From assembly GCF_900104785.1 (NCBI RefSeq), contig NZ_LT629733.1:1830501-1894500 (forward strand): a DNA stretch of 64,000 bases, read 5' to 3'. The notes below the pieces were generated by a model, which saw nothing but the letters and a program-made list of their open reading frames with translations, made no database searches and had not been told where the DNA came from. Of this stretch, positions 55,763-63,708 are shown one piece after another (positions within the stretch are counted from its first letter, which is position 1; each line of letters starts with the position of its first letter). The DNA comes from Formosa sp. Hel1_31_208 (GTDB lineage Bacteria; Bacteroidota; Bacteroidia; Flavobacteriales; Flavobacteriaceae). The translations under genes and the position numbers were made by a program.

Positions 55763-56770
55763 ATGATCACATTAAAACATTTAGCGGAACAGTTAAACGT
55801 CTCAGTATCGACGGTTTCAAAAGCACTGAATAATAGTGATGAAATTAGTAAAGAAACTATTGAACGCGTAAAAACCCTAGCAGACTTTCTAAATTATAAG
55901 CCTAATAAATTAGCGGTAAGCCTTAAAAAAAGCAAGACCAACACTATCGGTGTTATTATTCCAAACATTTTGAATCACTTTTTCGCGAAAGCGCTCTATG
56001 CTATCGAAATGGAAGCCTCAAAACAAGGTTATAATATTATTACCTGTCTTTCTAATGAATTAGAATCTAAAGAAGCAAATAGTCTTCAGCTACTTTCAAA
56101 TGGAAGTGTAGACGGGTTTATCATATCTATTGCGGAAGAAACACAAGTTAAAAACAATCTTGACCATTTAAACGCGTTAATTCGCCAAAATATACCATTT
56201 GTATTATTTGATAGGGTTTCTGAGGACATTGATTGTGATAAAGTAGTCATTGATGACTTTGGTGCAGCCTATGAAGCAACGTGTCATCTGCTTTCCGAAG
56301 GCAGACAGCATATTGTCCTAATTGGCGATATTGAAGACTTAAGTGTTGGTAAACTAAGAACCAATGGCTATTTACAAGCTTTGAAAGATTCTAAGGGTTA
56401 TAAAAATGAGCCCAAAGTTTTAACCATAAATAAACACAATAGGGTTGAAGATGTTGTTTCAGATTTATTTGTAAAAAACCCTAGCGTTGACGGAATTATT
56501 TCTATTGACAATACATCAGGTGTGGTTGCTTTAAACAAGGCACTACAACTTAATTACAAAGTGCCACAGGCGTTATCAATAATTGGGTTTTCAGATGAAA
56601 ATGTACTCCAATTCACGGAGCCTAAACTGTCTACAGTTTCACAGCACACTTTAGACATTGGTAAAACTTCTGTAAATCTGCTTATAGATCGTCTAAATAA
56701 TAAAACAGAGAGCAACACCACAACCAAAACCATCAAAACAAAATTAATTTTAAGAGGAACTACAAAATAA
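55763..56770 (+). CDS. LacI-family transcriptional regulator
   Basis: The 335-residue protein has the LacI helix-turn-helix at residues 3-25 (LKHLAEQLNVSVSTVSKALN), the hinge helix and a periplasmic-binding-protein-like sensor domain (TIGVIIPNILNHFFAKAL at about 62-79, PFVLFDRVSED, VDGIISIDN, SIIGFSDENVLQFTEP). It represses or activates sugar genes in response to a sugar or sugar phosphate. It lies between the DUF255 gene and the sugar dehydrogenase, each separated by 65-220 bp; control of the dehydrogenase or the beta-glucan locus is a guess. Confidence 0.93.
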   Translation: MITLKHLAEQLNVSVSTVSKALNNSDEISKETIERVKTLADFLNYKPNKLAVSLKKSKTNTIGVIIPNILNHFFAKALYAIEMEASKQGYNIITCLSNELESKEANSLQLLSNGSVDGFIISIAEETQVKNNLDHLNALIRQNIPFVLFDRVSEDIDCDKVVIDDFGAAYEATCHLLSEGRQHIVLIGDIEDLSVGKLRTNGYLQALKDSKGYKNEPKVLTINKHNRVEDVVSDLFVKNPSVDGIISIDNTSGVVALNKALQLNYKVPQALSIIGFSDENVLQFTEPKLSTVSQHTLDIGKTSVNLLIDRLNNKTESNTTTKTIKTKLILRGTTK

Positions 56771-56987
56771 CCTTCTTAAGGCTTGATATTACTTACTTTC
56801 AATTGATGCTTTTTGAAAGGCTAACCTGTGTAATGATAAGTTTAAACACTTAAATCATAGAGTTTTAGAACATTCGCAGGTGTTTTTGTCAATTGCTCGA
56901 TATATTCATTCAACTTTGTATTTAAAGTATTATATTTAATATTGATTGATAGCCAGTTTTTAATTCCAACTTCTTAAACCCTGTTTT

Positions 56988-58796
56988 ATGAGGCGTTATC
57001 AATTTATGTTTAATTCAAAATTTATCCTAATAATAGGCGCGTTCTTGTGTGTCATTTTTAACGGTTTTGCCCAATTACCAGCTGGATATTCTGCAACCGA
57101 AGTACAGTCGGGATATAATACAATTATGGGTGTCGTTTTTAATCAGGCTGGAACCAAAATGTTCGTCTGGGAAAAACGCGGACATGTTTATGTGTCTAAT
57201 TGGAATGGTTCAACTTATGTCAAGCAAGCAACACCTGTATTGGATATATCTGATGAAGTTGGTGATTGGAGAGACTTTGGATTTGCCAGTTTTTGCTTAG
57301 ATCCAAATTTTGACACGAATGGACTGGTCTATATGTATTATATGGTAGATCGTGAACATTTAATGGACTTCGGAACACCAGATTATGATCCAAACGATAA
57401 CGATTATTATGAAGCCTCTATTAGCCGATTAACCCGCTATGAGCTAAATATTGGCAGTTCACCCTTAACAGCAAATTATCAATCACGTATGGTCTTATTG
57501 GGTGATTCGCCATCAACAGGTGTTCCATTAACCCATGAATCCCATGCAGGAGGAACTGTTCTATTTGCAAATGATGGTACTTTATTAGTTTCTACTGGAG
57601 ATAATGCTAGTTATAGCTCTTTGGATACGGGAAGTGCCAGTGAAACCTATTTCCAACAAGCCATAAATGATGGCATACTAAGACCTGAAGAAAACGTTGG
57701 AGCTTTCAGAAGTCAAATGCCCACGTCCTTATGTGGAAAAGTATTACGTCTAGACCCTACAACAGGCTATGGCGTGCCATCTAATCCGTTTTTTGAGGCT
57801 AGTAACTCAAGCTCAGTGAAGTCTAAAGTTTGGGCTATGGGATTAAGACATCCTTTTCGAATGTCTATTCAACCCGGAAGTGGAAGTAATAATCCTAACG
57901 ATGGAAACCCAGGTATAATTCATGTCGCCGATGTTGGATGGGGAACATGGGAAGACCTTCATATTTTTGATAAAGGCGGCTTGAACGGTGGATGGCCTTT
58001 GTATGAAGGGCAAACGATACATGATCAATACTTTAATAGTGGTACAACAAACCCTGATGAAGGAAACGTGCTCTTTGCTGATAATTGTCCGCAACCAAAT
58101 TCATTTACCGACAATACAGATTCAGCACTTAGACGATTTGTACATGATAGACCAGAGGTAGCGTGGAGACATGGCGGACAAAATGAAGCACGCGTACCAG
58201 CCTTTCTTTTTGGGGTGCCTGTGGCACCTCGAGTAGGTGGATTTGGTTCACCAACAACGGGTGTAGAGTTTAGAGGTAATACAGCAATTGCAGGGGTTTA
58301 TATTCAGGGTAATGCTTTAGGTCACAATATGGCTGGTAAATATCTATTTACAGATTATGTTCGTAATTGGATTAATGTAGCAACTCTAACCGATGGGACT
58401 GAGAATTGGATTAGTCATATCTCAGAATTGGCACCTATAGGATTTGGTTCAGGAATTGTTCATATGATGCAAAACCCTTTGGACGGATTTGTATACTACG
58501 TCAATATTTTTGATGGTACATTATTTAAAATTTCATTTGATGATACACTTGATATTTCCGAAGTTAATTCACCACAGGATATCCTTATATTTCCAAACCC
58601 TACAAATGGTACCATAACAATAAAAGGGCTTGCTGAACACGGAATATTAGAAATATTCAATGTCAGTGGTCAGAAGGTTTTTAATAGTGATGTCCGAGAC
58701 TCGCAACAGATCACCTTAGATCTAAACTCTGGTTTTTATATGGTTAAAATTTCTGACGGTAAGCGAGAACATATTAGAAAATTGATCATCAAATAG
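56988..58796 (+). CDS. PQQ-type sugar dehydrogenase with T9SS sorting domain
   Basis: The 602-residue protein has a signal peptide ending NGFAQ near residue 29 and a six-bladed propeller of the glucose/sorbosone dehydrogenase family (about 32-510). Motifs include GVVFNQAGTKMFVWEKRGHVYV, THESHAGGTVLFANDGTLLVSTGDN and MGLRHPFRMSIQP. A type A T9SS C-terminal domain follows (about 527-602, LIFPNPTNGTITIKG...HIRKLIIK). It would oxidise an aldose outside the cell with bound PQQ and pass electrons to a carrier. Substrate specificity is not visible. An internal start at 57006 would also keep the signal. Confidence 0.9.
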   Translation: MRRYQFMFNSKFILIIGAFLCVIFNGFAQLPAGYSATEVQSGYNTIMGVVFNQAGTKMFVWEKRGHVYVSNWNGSTYVKQATPVLDISDEVGDWRDFGFASFCLDPNFDTNGLVYMYYMVDREHLMDFGTPDYDPNDNDYYEASISRLTRYELNIGSSPLTANYQSRMVLLGDSPSTGVPLTHESHAGGTVLFANDGTLLVSTGDNASYSSLDTGSASETYFQQAINDGILRPEENVGAFRSQMPTSLCGKVLRLDPTTGYGVPSNPFFEASNSSSVKSKVWAMGLRHPFRMSIQPGSGSNNPNDGNPGIIHVADVGWGTWEDLHIFDKGGLNGGWPLYEGQTIHDQYFNSGTTNPDEGNVLFADNCPQPNSFTDNTDSALRRFVHDRPEVAWRHGGQNEARVPAFLFGVPVAPRVGGFGSPTTGVEFRGNTAIAGVYIQGNALGHNMAGKYLFTDYVRNWINVATLTDGTENWISHISELAPIGFGSGIVHMMQNPLDGFVYYVNIFDGTLFKISFDDTLDISEVNSPQDILIFPNPTNGTITIKGLAEHGILEIFNVSGQKVFNSDVRDSQQITLDLNSGFYMVKISDGKREHIRKLIIK

Positions 58797-58897
58797 GTGT
58801 TATAATTAGCAGAGATAGTCTGTTTCATAAATTGTTGATCTGAATAATTCATATTGTGAATGACAATTCCTACCTTTAGTCTCCGAAAAAACATCTT

Positions 58898-59530
58898 ATG
58901 ATCGAAGAATTAAAAGCAAACTACGGTTATTTATTTGAAGAGGAATTACTTCAGGAAATCAATAACGTTGGTACCTATAAAGATGTACCTGAAGGCTATA
59001 CGCTTATTGAAATTGGAGACTATATAAAGTCTATGCCGCTTTTAGTAAGTGGAGCTATTAAAATTCTTCGAGAAGACACTCATGGTGATGAGTTGATTTT
59101 ATATTTTATCGAACGAGGAGATACCTGTGCAATGACGCTATCTTGTTGCCTCGGACAATCAAAAAGTGAAATTAGAGCTGTGGCAGAGACAGACACAAAA
59201 CTCATAATGATACCTGTTCAAAAAATGGAAGAATGGTTGGGTAAATATAAAAGTTGGCAACGATTTATTCTACAAAGCTATCATGATCGAATGTCAGAAT
59301 TACTGCAAGCTATCGATACTATTGCGTTTTTGAAACTGGATGATCGCTTATTTAAATACTTGAAAGATAAGGCCATGGTTAATCATGATGAAGTAATTCA
59401 TGTGACTCATCAGGAAATTGCGCAAGACCTTCATACCTCTAGAGTTGTGATTTCGAGGTTGTTAAAGAAATTGGCACTCAGTGGTAAAATAGAACTTCAC
59501 AGAAATAACATTAAAGTTATAGAGCTATAA
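58898..59530 (+). CDS. Crp/Fnr-family regulator of the sulfur cluster
   Basis: The 210-residue protein has an N-terminal cyclic-nucleotide-binding-like beta-roll (about 20-120), a dimer helix and a winged HTH (about 150-205, THQEIAQDLHTSRVVISRLLKKLALSGKI). Cysteines 77, 83 and 84 (GDTCAMTLSCCLG) lie in the roll. They could sense persulfide or redox state, but that is inference. It heads a cluster of sulfur genes on the same strand. Three promoters in that cluster share the palindrome GTAAC-N4-GTTAC at a fixed distance from the -7 element, a plausible class II site for this protein. Its own promoter lacks the palindrome. Confidence 0.92.
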   Translation: MIEELKANYGYLFEEELLQEINNVGTYKDVPEGYTLIEIGDYIKSMPLLVSGAIKILREDTHGDELILYFIERGDTCAMTLSCCLGQSKSEIRAVAETDTKLIMIPVQKMEEWLGKYKSWQRFILQSYHDRMSELLQAIDTIAFLKLDDRLFKYLKDKAMVNHDEVIHVTHQEIAQDLHTSRVVISRLLKKLALSGKIELHRNNIKVIEL

Positions 59531-59532
59531 AT

Positions 59533-59576
59533 GTAACTTTTGTTACGAAACAGCATTCAAATACGTTTTAGTTTTG
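59533..59576 (+). promoter_or_regulatory. Promoter with Crp/Fnr-type palindrome before the TauE gene
   Basis: The palindrome GTAACTTTTGTTAC (59533-59546, centre 59539.5) precedes a perfect TAGTTTTG -7 element (59569-59576). The centre-to-T distance is 29.5 bp, so the palindrome would lie about 42 bp upstream of the transcript start, the class II activator position. The ATG follows 18 bp after the element. Confidence 0.8.
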
Positions 59577-59593
59577 GGTGAAATATTTTTTTC

Positions 59594-60394
59594 ATGGACA
59601 TTCAACAGTTGCTTGGTTATTTAGGAGCACTTCTCATAGGTATCGTATTAGGTCTTATTGGAGGTGGAGGGTCAATTCTAACAGTGCCAATATTAGTCTA
59701 CCTAATGTTTATAAATCCTGTAACAGCGACGGCCTATTCTTTGTTTGTGGTTGGTGTTTCGGCTTTGGTTGGCGCAATTAGAAACATGCAAAAAGGTTTG
59801 GTGGATTTTAGAACGGCTATCGTTTTTGCTATCCCAGCATTTATAGCGGTTTACATAACTCGAAGATATTTGGTCCCTGCAATTCCTGAGGAGCTTTTTA
59901 CTGTAGGTGATTTCGTGATTACCAAAAATATTGGTATTATGTTATTTTTTGCACTAATCATGTTAATAGCCTCTGTTTCAATGATTAAAAGTAAACGAGG
60001 GGATTCAGAAGAAGATTCGATAATCATTTATAATTATCCTTTAATAATTATTGAAGGGTTTGTTGTAGGTGTTTTAACTGGTATAGTGGGTGCAGGAGGA
60101 GGATTTCTAATTATTCCTGCATTAGTATTATTAGCAAAACTACCCATGAAAAAAGCGGTAGCGACTTCACTTCTTATTATTGCTATTAAATCGTTAATAG
60201 GCTTTATTGGCGATGTTGAAAACCTCGATATAGAATGGGCTTTTTTATTAACGTTCTCTGGGGTTTCTATAATTGGAATCTTTTTGGGGATTTACCTCTC
60301 AAAATTTATTGAAGGTAAAAAACTTAAAAAAGGTTTCGGTTGGTTTGTGCTTGCTATGGGTTTCTACATTATTTATAAAGAGCTAAAAGGCTGA
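59594..60394 (+). CDS. TauE/SafE-family anion exporter
   Basis: The 266-residue inner-membrane protein has about eight hydrophobic helices in two halves, each beginning with the family's glycine-rich motif: LGLIGGGGSILTVPILVYL (about 17-35) and LTGIVGAGGGFLIIPALVLL (about 158-177). Members export sulfite, sulfoacetate or related anions. It lies directly after the Crp/Fnr gene and before a CstB-like persulfide dioxygenase, an arrangement that fits removal of the sulfite or thiosulfate made by that enzyme. It has its own promoter with the shared palindrome. Confidence 0.92.
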   Translation: MDIQQLLGYLGALLIGIVLGLIGGGGSILTVPILVYLMFINPVTATAYSLFVVGVSALVGAIRNMQKGLVDFRTAIVFAIPAFIAVYITRRYLVPAIPEELFTVGDFVITKNIGIMLFFALIMLIASVSMIKSKRGDSEEDSIIIYNYPLIIIEGFVVGVLTGIVGAGGGFLIIPALVLLAKLPMKKAVATSLLIIAIKSLIGFIGDVENLDIEWAFLLTFSGVSIIGIFLGIYLSKFIEGKKLKKGFGWFVLAMGFYIIYKELKG

Positions 60395-60398
60395 TCAT

Positions 60399-60443
60399 TG
60401 TAACTTTTGTTACATCACAAAAAAAATATTAGTACTACTTTTA
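60399..60443 (+). promoter_or_regulatory. Promoter with Crp/Fnr-type palindrome before the CstB-like gene
   Basis: TGTAACTTTTGTTACA (60399-60414, centre 60406.5), a perfect 16-bp palindrome apart from the four-base centre, precedes TACTTTTA (60436-60443), a -7 element with one change from TAnnTTTG. The distance is again 29.5 bp. Confidence 0.8.
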
Positions 60444-60483
60444 ATTGGTTCATAAATAAACGTTTAATCTATACCCAAAAGCC

Positions 60484-61899
60484 ATGAAAGTAGAACAAAT
60501 ATATACTGGATGTTTAGCTCACGCTGCTTATTATATTGAAAGTAAAGGCGAGGTTGCAATTATAGATCCGTTGCGCGAAGTAGACCCTTATATAAAGAGA
60601 GCTAAACTTGATGACGCAAAAATCAAATACATTTTTGAAACACATTTCCATGCCGATTTCGTTTCTGGGCATTTAGATTTGAAAGCTAAAACTGGTGCTC
60701 AAATTGTCTTTGGTCCAACAGCAAAACCAGGCTATGATGCCATTGTAGCTGAAGACGGTCAGATTTTTAAAATAGGAGATTACAAAATCAAGGTCATTCA
60801 TACCCCTGGGCATACTATGGAAAGCACAACCTATTTACTCATTGACGAAAACGGAAAAGAGCATGGTATTGTGACCGGTGATACGCTATTTATTGGAGAT
60901 GTAGGTCGTCCAGATTTAGCTCAAAAAATTGTGTCAGAACTAACACAAGAAAAGTTAGCAGCATTATTATATGATTCTTTGAGAAACAAAATAATGCCCT
61001 TAAGTGATGATCTTATTATTTATCCCAATCATGGTGCTGGTTCGGCTTGTGGTAAAAACATGAGTAAGGAAACTACAGATACTTTAGGGAATCAAAAGCG
61101 AGTGAATTATGCATTGCGCGCCGATATGACTAAAGAAGAATTCATTGAGGAACTAATCGATGGTTTAACCGAACCACCTGGTTATTTTCCTCAAAATGTT
61201 ATGATGAATATCAAAGGCTATGAAAGTTTTGATAAAGTCATGGCGAAATCTCATAAACCGTTAAACGCAAAATCATTTGAAGCGGCTGCGAATGAAACTG
61301 AAGCCATCATATTAGATGTGCGTCATCAATCGGAGTTCGTAAAAGGTCATATCCCTAGATCGATTTTTATTGGTATCGAAGGCGATTTTGCACCTTGGGT
61401 GGGAGCCATGATAGCCGACGTAAGCCAGCTCATTTTATTAGTCTCTCCAGTAGGTAAGGAGCAGGAGGTAATTACACGATTGTCACGTGTTGGATTCGAT
61501 AATGTAATTGGATATCTAGATGGTGGTTTTGACGCTTGGAAACATTCAGGAATGGAATACGATACCGTGACGTCTATTGCTGCAGAAGAGTTTGCAAATA
61601 GGTATTCTACTATTAAAGAAAAGGTATTTGATGTGAGACGAGAAGGAGAGTATAAAGCCGAGCATATTGAGGGCGCAAAGCACACACCTTTAAATTATCT
61701 CAATAATTACCTCAGCGAGTTTCCAGGTAATAATACATTTTATGTGCATTGTGCAGGTGGGTATCGTTCGGTAATAGCTGCGTCCATTTTAAAAAGCAGA
61801 GGCATACATAATTTGATTGAGGTTGCCGGTGGTTATGATGAAATAAAGAAAACAGAAGTTCCAAGGACGGCATACGTATGTCCTTCAACTTTAAAGTAA
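60484..61899 (+). CDS. CstB-like persulfide dioxygenase with pseudo-rhodanese and rhodanese domains
   Basis: The 471-residue cytoplasmic protein starts with a metallo-beta-lactamase-fold persulfide dioxygenase (1 to about 250). Its Fe ligands are visible: H54, H56, D58 and H63 in THFHADFVSGH, H110 in HTPGH, D133 in GDTLF and H183 in PNHG. A rhodanese fold follows (about 260-355) with Ser321 where the catalytic Cys should be (LLVSPVGKE), so it is inactive. A second rhodanese (about 365-465) has Cys423 in VHCAGGYRS. This three-part order is that of staphylococcal CstB, which turns low-molecular-weight persulfides and sulfite into thiosulfate. Expression is probably driven from the palindrome promoter just upstream. 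Confidence 0.92.
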   Translation: MKVEQIYTGCLAHAAYYIESKGEVAIIDPLREVDPYIKRAKLDDAKIKYIFETHFHADFVSGHLDLKAKTGAQIVFGPTAKPGYDAIVAEDGQIFKIGDYKIKVIHTPGHTMESTTYLLIDENGKEHGIVTGDTLFIGDVGRPDLAQKIVSELTQEKLAALLYDSLRNKIMPLSDDLIIYPNHGAGSACGKNMSKETTDTLGNQKRVNYALRADMTKEEFIEELIDGLTEPPGYFPQNVMMNIKGYESFDKVMAKSHKPLNAKSFEAAANETEAIILDVRHQSEFVKGHIPRSIFIGIEGDFAPWVGAMIADVSQLILLVSPVGKEQEVITRLSRVGFDNVIGYLDGGFDAWKHSGMEYDTVTSIAAEEFANRYSTIKEKVFDVRREGEYKAEHIEGAKHTPLNYLNNYLSEFPGNNTFYVHCAGGYRSVIAASILKSRGIHNLIEVAGGYDEIKKTEVPRTAYVCPSTLK

Positions 61900-61921
61900 C
61901 TTACATGGTTTTTTGGTTTTT

Positions 61922-61958
61922 AAAAGCGTATTCGAATTTCAGTAGGATACGCTTTTTT
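61922..61958 (+). terminator. Intrinsic terminator after the CstB-like gene
   Basis: A 10-bp stem (AAAAGCGTAT at 61922-61931 with ATACGCTTTT at 61947-61956) and a T-run lie 22 bp past the stop codon at 61899. It sits immediately before the next palindrome promoter, so the two transcripts are separate. Confidence 0.85.
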
Positions 61959-61960
61959 AT

Positions 61961-62004
61961 GTAACAAAGGTTACCGATATTCAGTTGAAAATCAAGTAAT
62001 TTTA
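61961..62004 (+). promoter_or_regulatory. Promoter with Crp/Fnr-type palindrome before the rhodanese operon
   Basis: GTAACAAAGGTTAC (61961-61974, centre 61967.5) precedes TAATTTTA (61997-62004). The centre-to-T distance is 29.5 bp, the same as at the two other sites, although the four central bases differ (AAAG against TTTT). Confidence 0.78.
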
Positions 62005-62050
62005 AGATGTTTTAATTAGAGACAATTTATTAATTAATTTATAAACTAGT

Positions 62051-62389
62051 ATGTCAATATTATCTTCAATTTTTGGAAAAAAAACATCTCAAAATGATGC
62101 TTTAATAGTTCTTAAACCCAATGATTTCAGGCAACAAATAGAAGAGAAAAAAGTGCAACTCATCGATGTAAGAACGCCTAAAGAATATATGTCTGGTCAT
62201 ATTAAAGGGGCCAAAAATATTGATTTTTTCTCAAGCAAATTTACTATTGAGTTCAATAAGCTCAATCAAGAATTGCCAGTATATGTATATTGTAGAAGTG
62301 GTGTTCGAAGCAGGCAAGCTGGTAAAAAATTAACCAAAATGGGTTTTATAAAGATCTATGATTTAAAAGGAGGAATCTTAAATTATTAA
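62051..62389 (+). CDS. Single-domain rhodanese
   Basis: The 112-residue protein has no clear signal peptide and is one rhodanese domain. LIDVRTPKEYMSGHIKGAKNID (about 37-58) is followed by the active-site loop YCRSGVRS with Cys81 as persulfide carrier. It would move sulfane sulfur between persulfides and acceptors such as sulfite or thioredoxin. It is the first gene of a compact operon (3-bp gap to the cytochrome gene, then thioredoxin and a methyltransferase) driven by the third palindrome promoter. Confidence 0.93.
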   Translation: MSILSSIFGKKTSQNDALIVLKPNDFRQQIEEKKVQLIDVRTPKEYMSGHIKGAKNIDFFSSKFTIEFNKLNQELPVYVYCRSGVRSRQAGKKLTKMGFIKIYDLKGGILNY

Positions 62390-62392
62390 ACC

Positions 62393-63400
62393 ATGAAAAA
62401 TTTCATACTTGGTCTAATGACCATCACATTAGTTTTTAGTTGTAATCAAACAAATAAAAACACGTCCTATAGTGCTGTAGACACGATGAATAATGAAAGT
62501 ACACATCCAGGAAAAAAATTAATGGAAACACATTGTTATGTTTGCCATAGTCCCTCTGCTAGCCATGACGATAGAATTGCACCGCCAATGATTGCAGTCA
62601 AAAAACATTACCTAAAAGATGGGATGAGCAAAGAGGAATTTATAAATGACATGCAGTTCTGGATCAACAATCCTACAGAAGACAATGTAAAAATGTTTGG
62701 AGCCGTGAGACGTTTTGGGTTAATGCCTAAGCAAGTATTTCCTGAGGAGACCATTAAGCACATTTCAGATTATATATATGATAATGACATAGAGCAACCA
62801 GGATGGTTTAAAGAACATTTTAAATCCGAAAAAGGCAAACACAATGGCAAAGGGCAAGGTCATGGCAAGGCAGAGCGAATGCGCAAAAAACAGGTGCAAA
62901 ATGACGTTAACAGTATCACAAATGAAGAGAGAGGTTTACATTATGCTTTGACGACCAAGGCTGTTTTAGGTAAGAACCTAATGAGAACACTTCAACTGAA
63001 AGGCACCTCTGCTGCCTTAGAATTTTGCAATACAAGAGCTTATCCTTTAACCGATAGTATGGCCTTAGTTCATAATGCGTCTATAAAACGTGTTACAGAC
63101 AAACCAAGAAATCCAAACAATCTTGCGAGTTCATCTGAACTTAGCCACATTAAACGTTTTAAAAAACAGCTAAATGCTAATTTAGAAATTGAACCTATCG
63201 TTACCGAAACAAATGAAAAAGTTCACGTATATTATCCCATCATTACAAATGAAATGTGCTTGCAATGTCATGGTACTCCAAATCAAGGCATAAAAAAAGA
63301 AACATTAAATAAACTCGTACAATTATATCCAAACGATAAAGCGACAGGATATACAATCAATGAATTACGAGGTATATGGAGTATTACTTTTGATAAATAA
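62393..63400 (+). CDS. Lipoprotein cytochrome c with a DUF3365-type domain
   Basis: The 335-residue lipoprotein (LVFSC, Cys17) has two haem c sites. The first is Cys48-x-x-Cys51-His52 (CYVCH) in an N-terminal cytochrome c domain of about 100 residues. The second is Cys289-x-x-Cys292-His293 (CLQCH) near the end of a DUF3365/Tll0287-like domain (about 170-330). A basic, glycine-rich linker (about 142-165) joins them. It is probably periplasmic and membrane-tethered, taking part in electron transfer or haem-based sensing. Placement between rhodanese and thioredoxin suggests a link to sulfur oxidation, but no substrate can be named. Confidence 0.88.
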   Translation: MKNFILGLMTITLVFSCNQTNKNTSYSAVDTMNNESTHPGKKLMETHCYVCHSPSASHDDRIAPPMIAVKKHYLKDGMSKEEFINDMQFWINNPTEDNVKMFGAVRRFGLMPKQVFPEETIKHISDYIYDNDIEQPGWFKEHFKSEKGKHNGKGQGHGKAERMRKKQVQNDVNSITNEERGLHYALTTKAVLGKNLMRTLQLKGTSAALEFCNTRAYPLTDSMALVHNASIKRVTDKPRNPNNLASSSELSHIKRFKKQLNANLEIEPIVTETNEKVHVYYPIITNEMCLQCHGTPNQGIKKETLNKLVQLYPNDKATGYTINELRGIWSITFDK

Positions 63401-63412
63401 ATTAAGTTAGGG

Positions 63413-63706
63413 ATGAGCAAATTTTCAGAATTAATAAATCAACAGAAGCCTGTTTTAATCGACTTTTTTGCAGAGTGGTGTGGTCCATGTAAAATGATGA
63501 GTCCAATTTTAAAGGATGTCAAAGACACACTAGGAGATGACGTATCTATTATCAAAATTGATGTTGATAAAAATCAATCATTAGCTTCTAAATATCAAGT
63601 GAGAGGTGTACCTACCTTATTGTTATTTAAAAACGGCAAACAAATTTGGAGACAATCAGGAATGGTTCAAAAAGACGATTTAATTCAGGTCATAACCAGC
63701 AATTAA
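63413..63706 (+). CDS. Thioredoxin
   Basis: The 97-residue protein is a standard cytoplasmic thioredoxin with W22-C23-G24-P25-C26 in FFAEWCGPCKMM, the cis-proline loop VRGVPTLLLFKNG and the usual length. It reduces disulfides and persulfides. It lies 12 bp after the cytochrome gene and 2 bp before the methyltransferase gene, inside the sulfur operon, where it may recycle the rhodanese or the persulfide-sensing regulator. Confidence 0.95.
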   Translation: MSKFSELINQQKPVLIDFFAEWCGPCKMMSPILKDVKDTLGDDVSIIKIDVDKNQSLASKYQVRGVPTLLLFKNGKQIWRQSGMVQKDDLIQVITSN

Positions 63707-63708
63707 TA

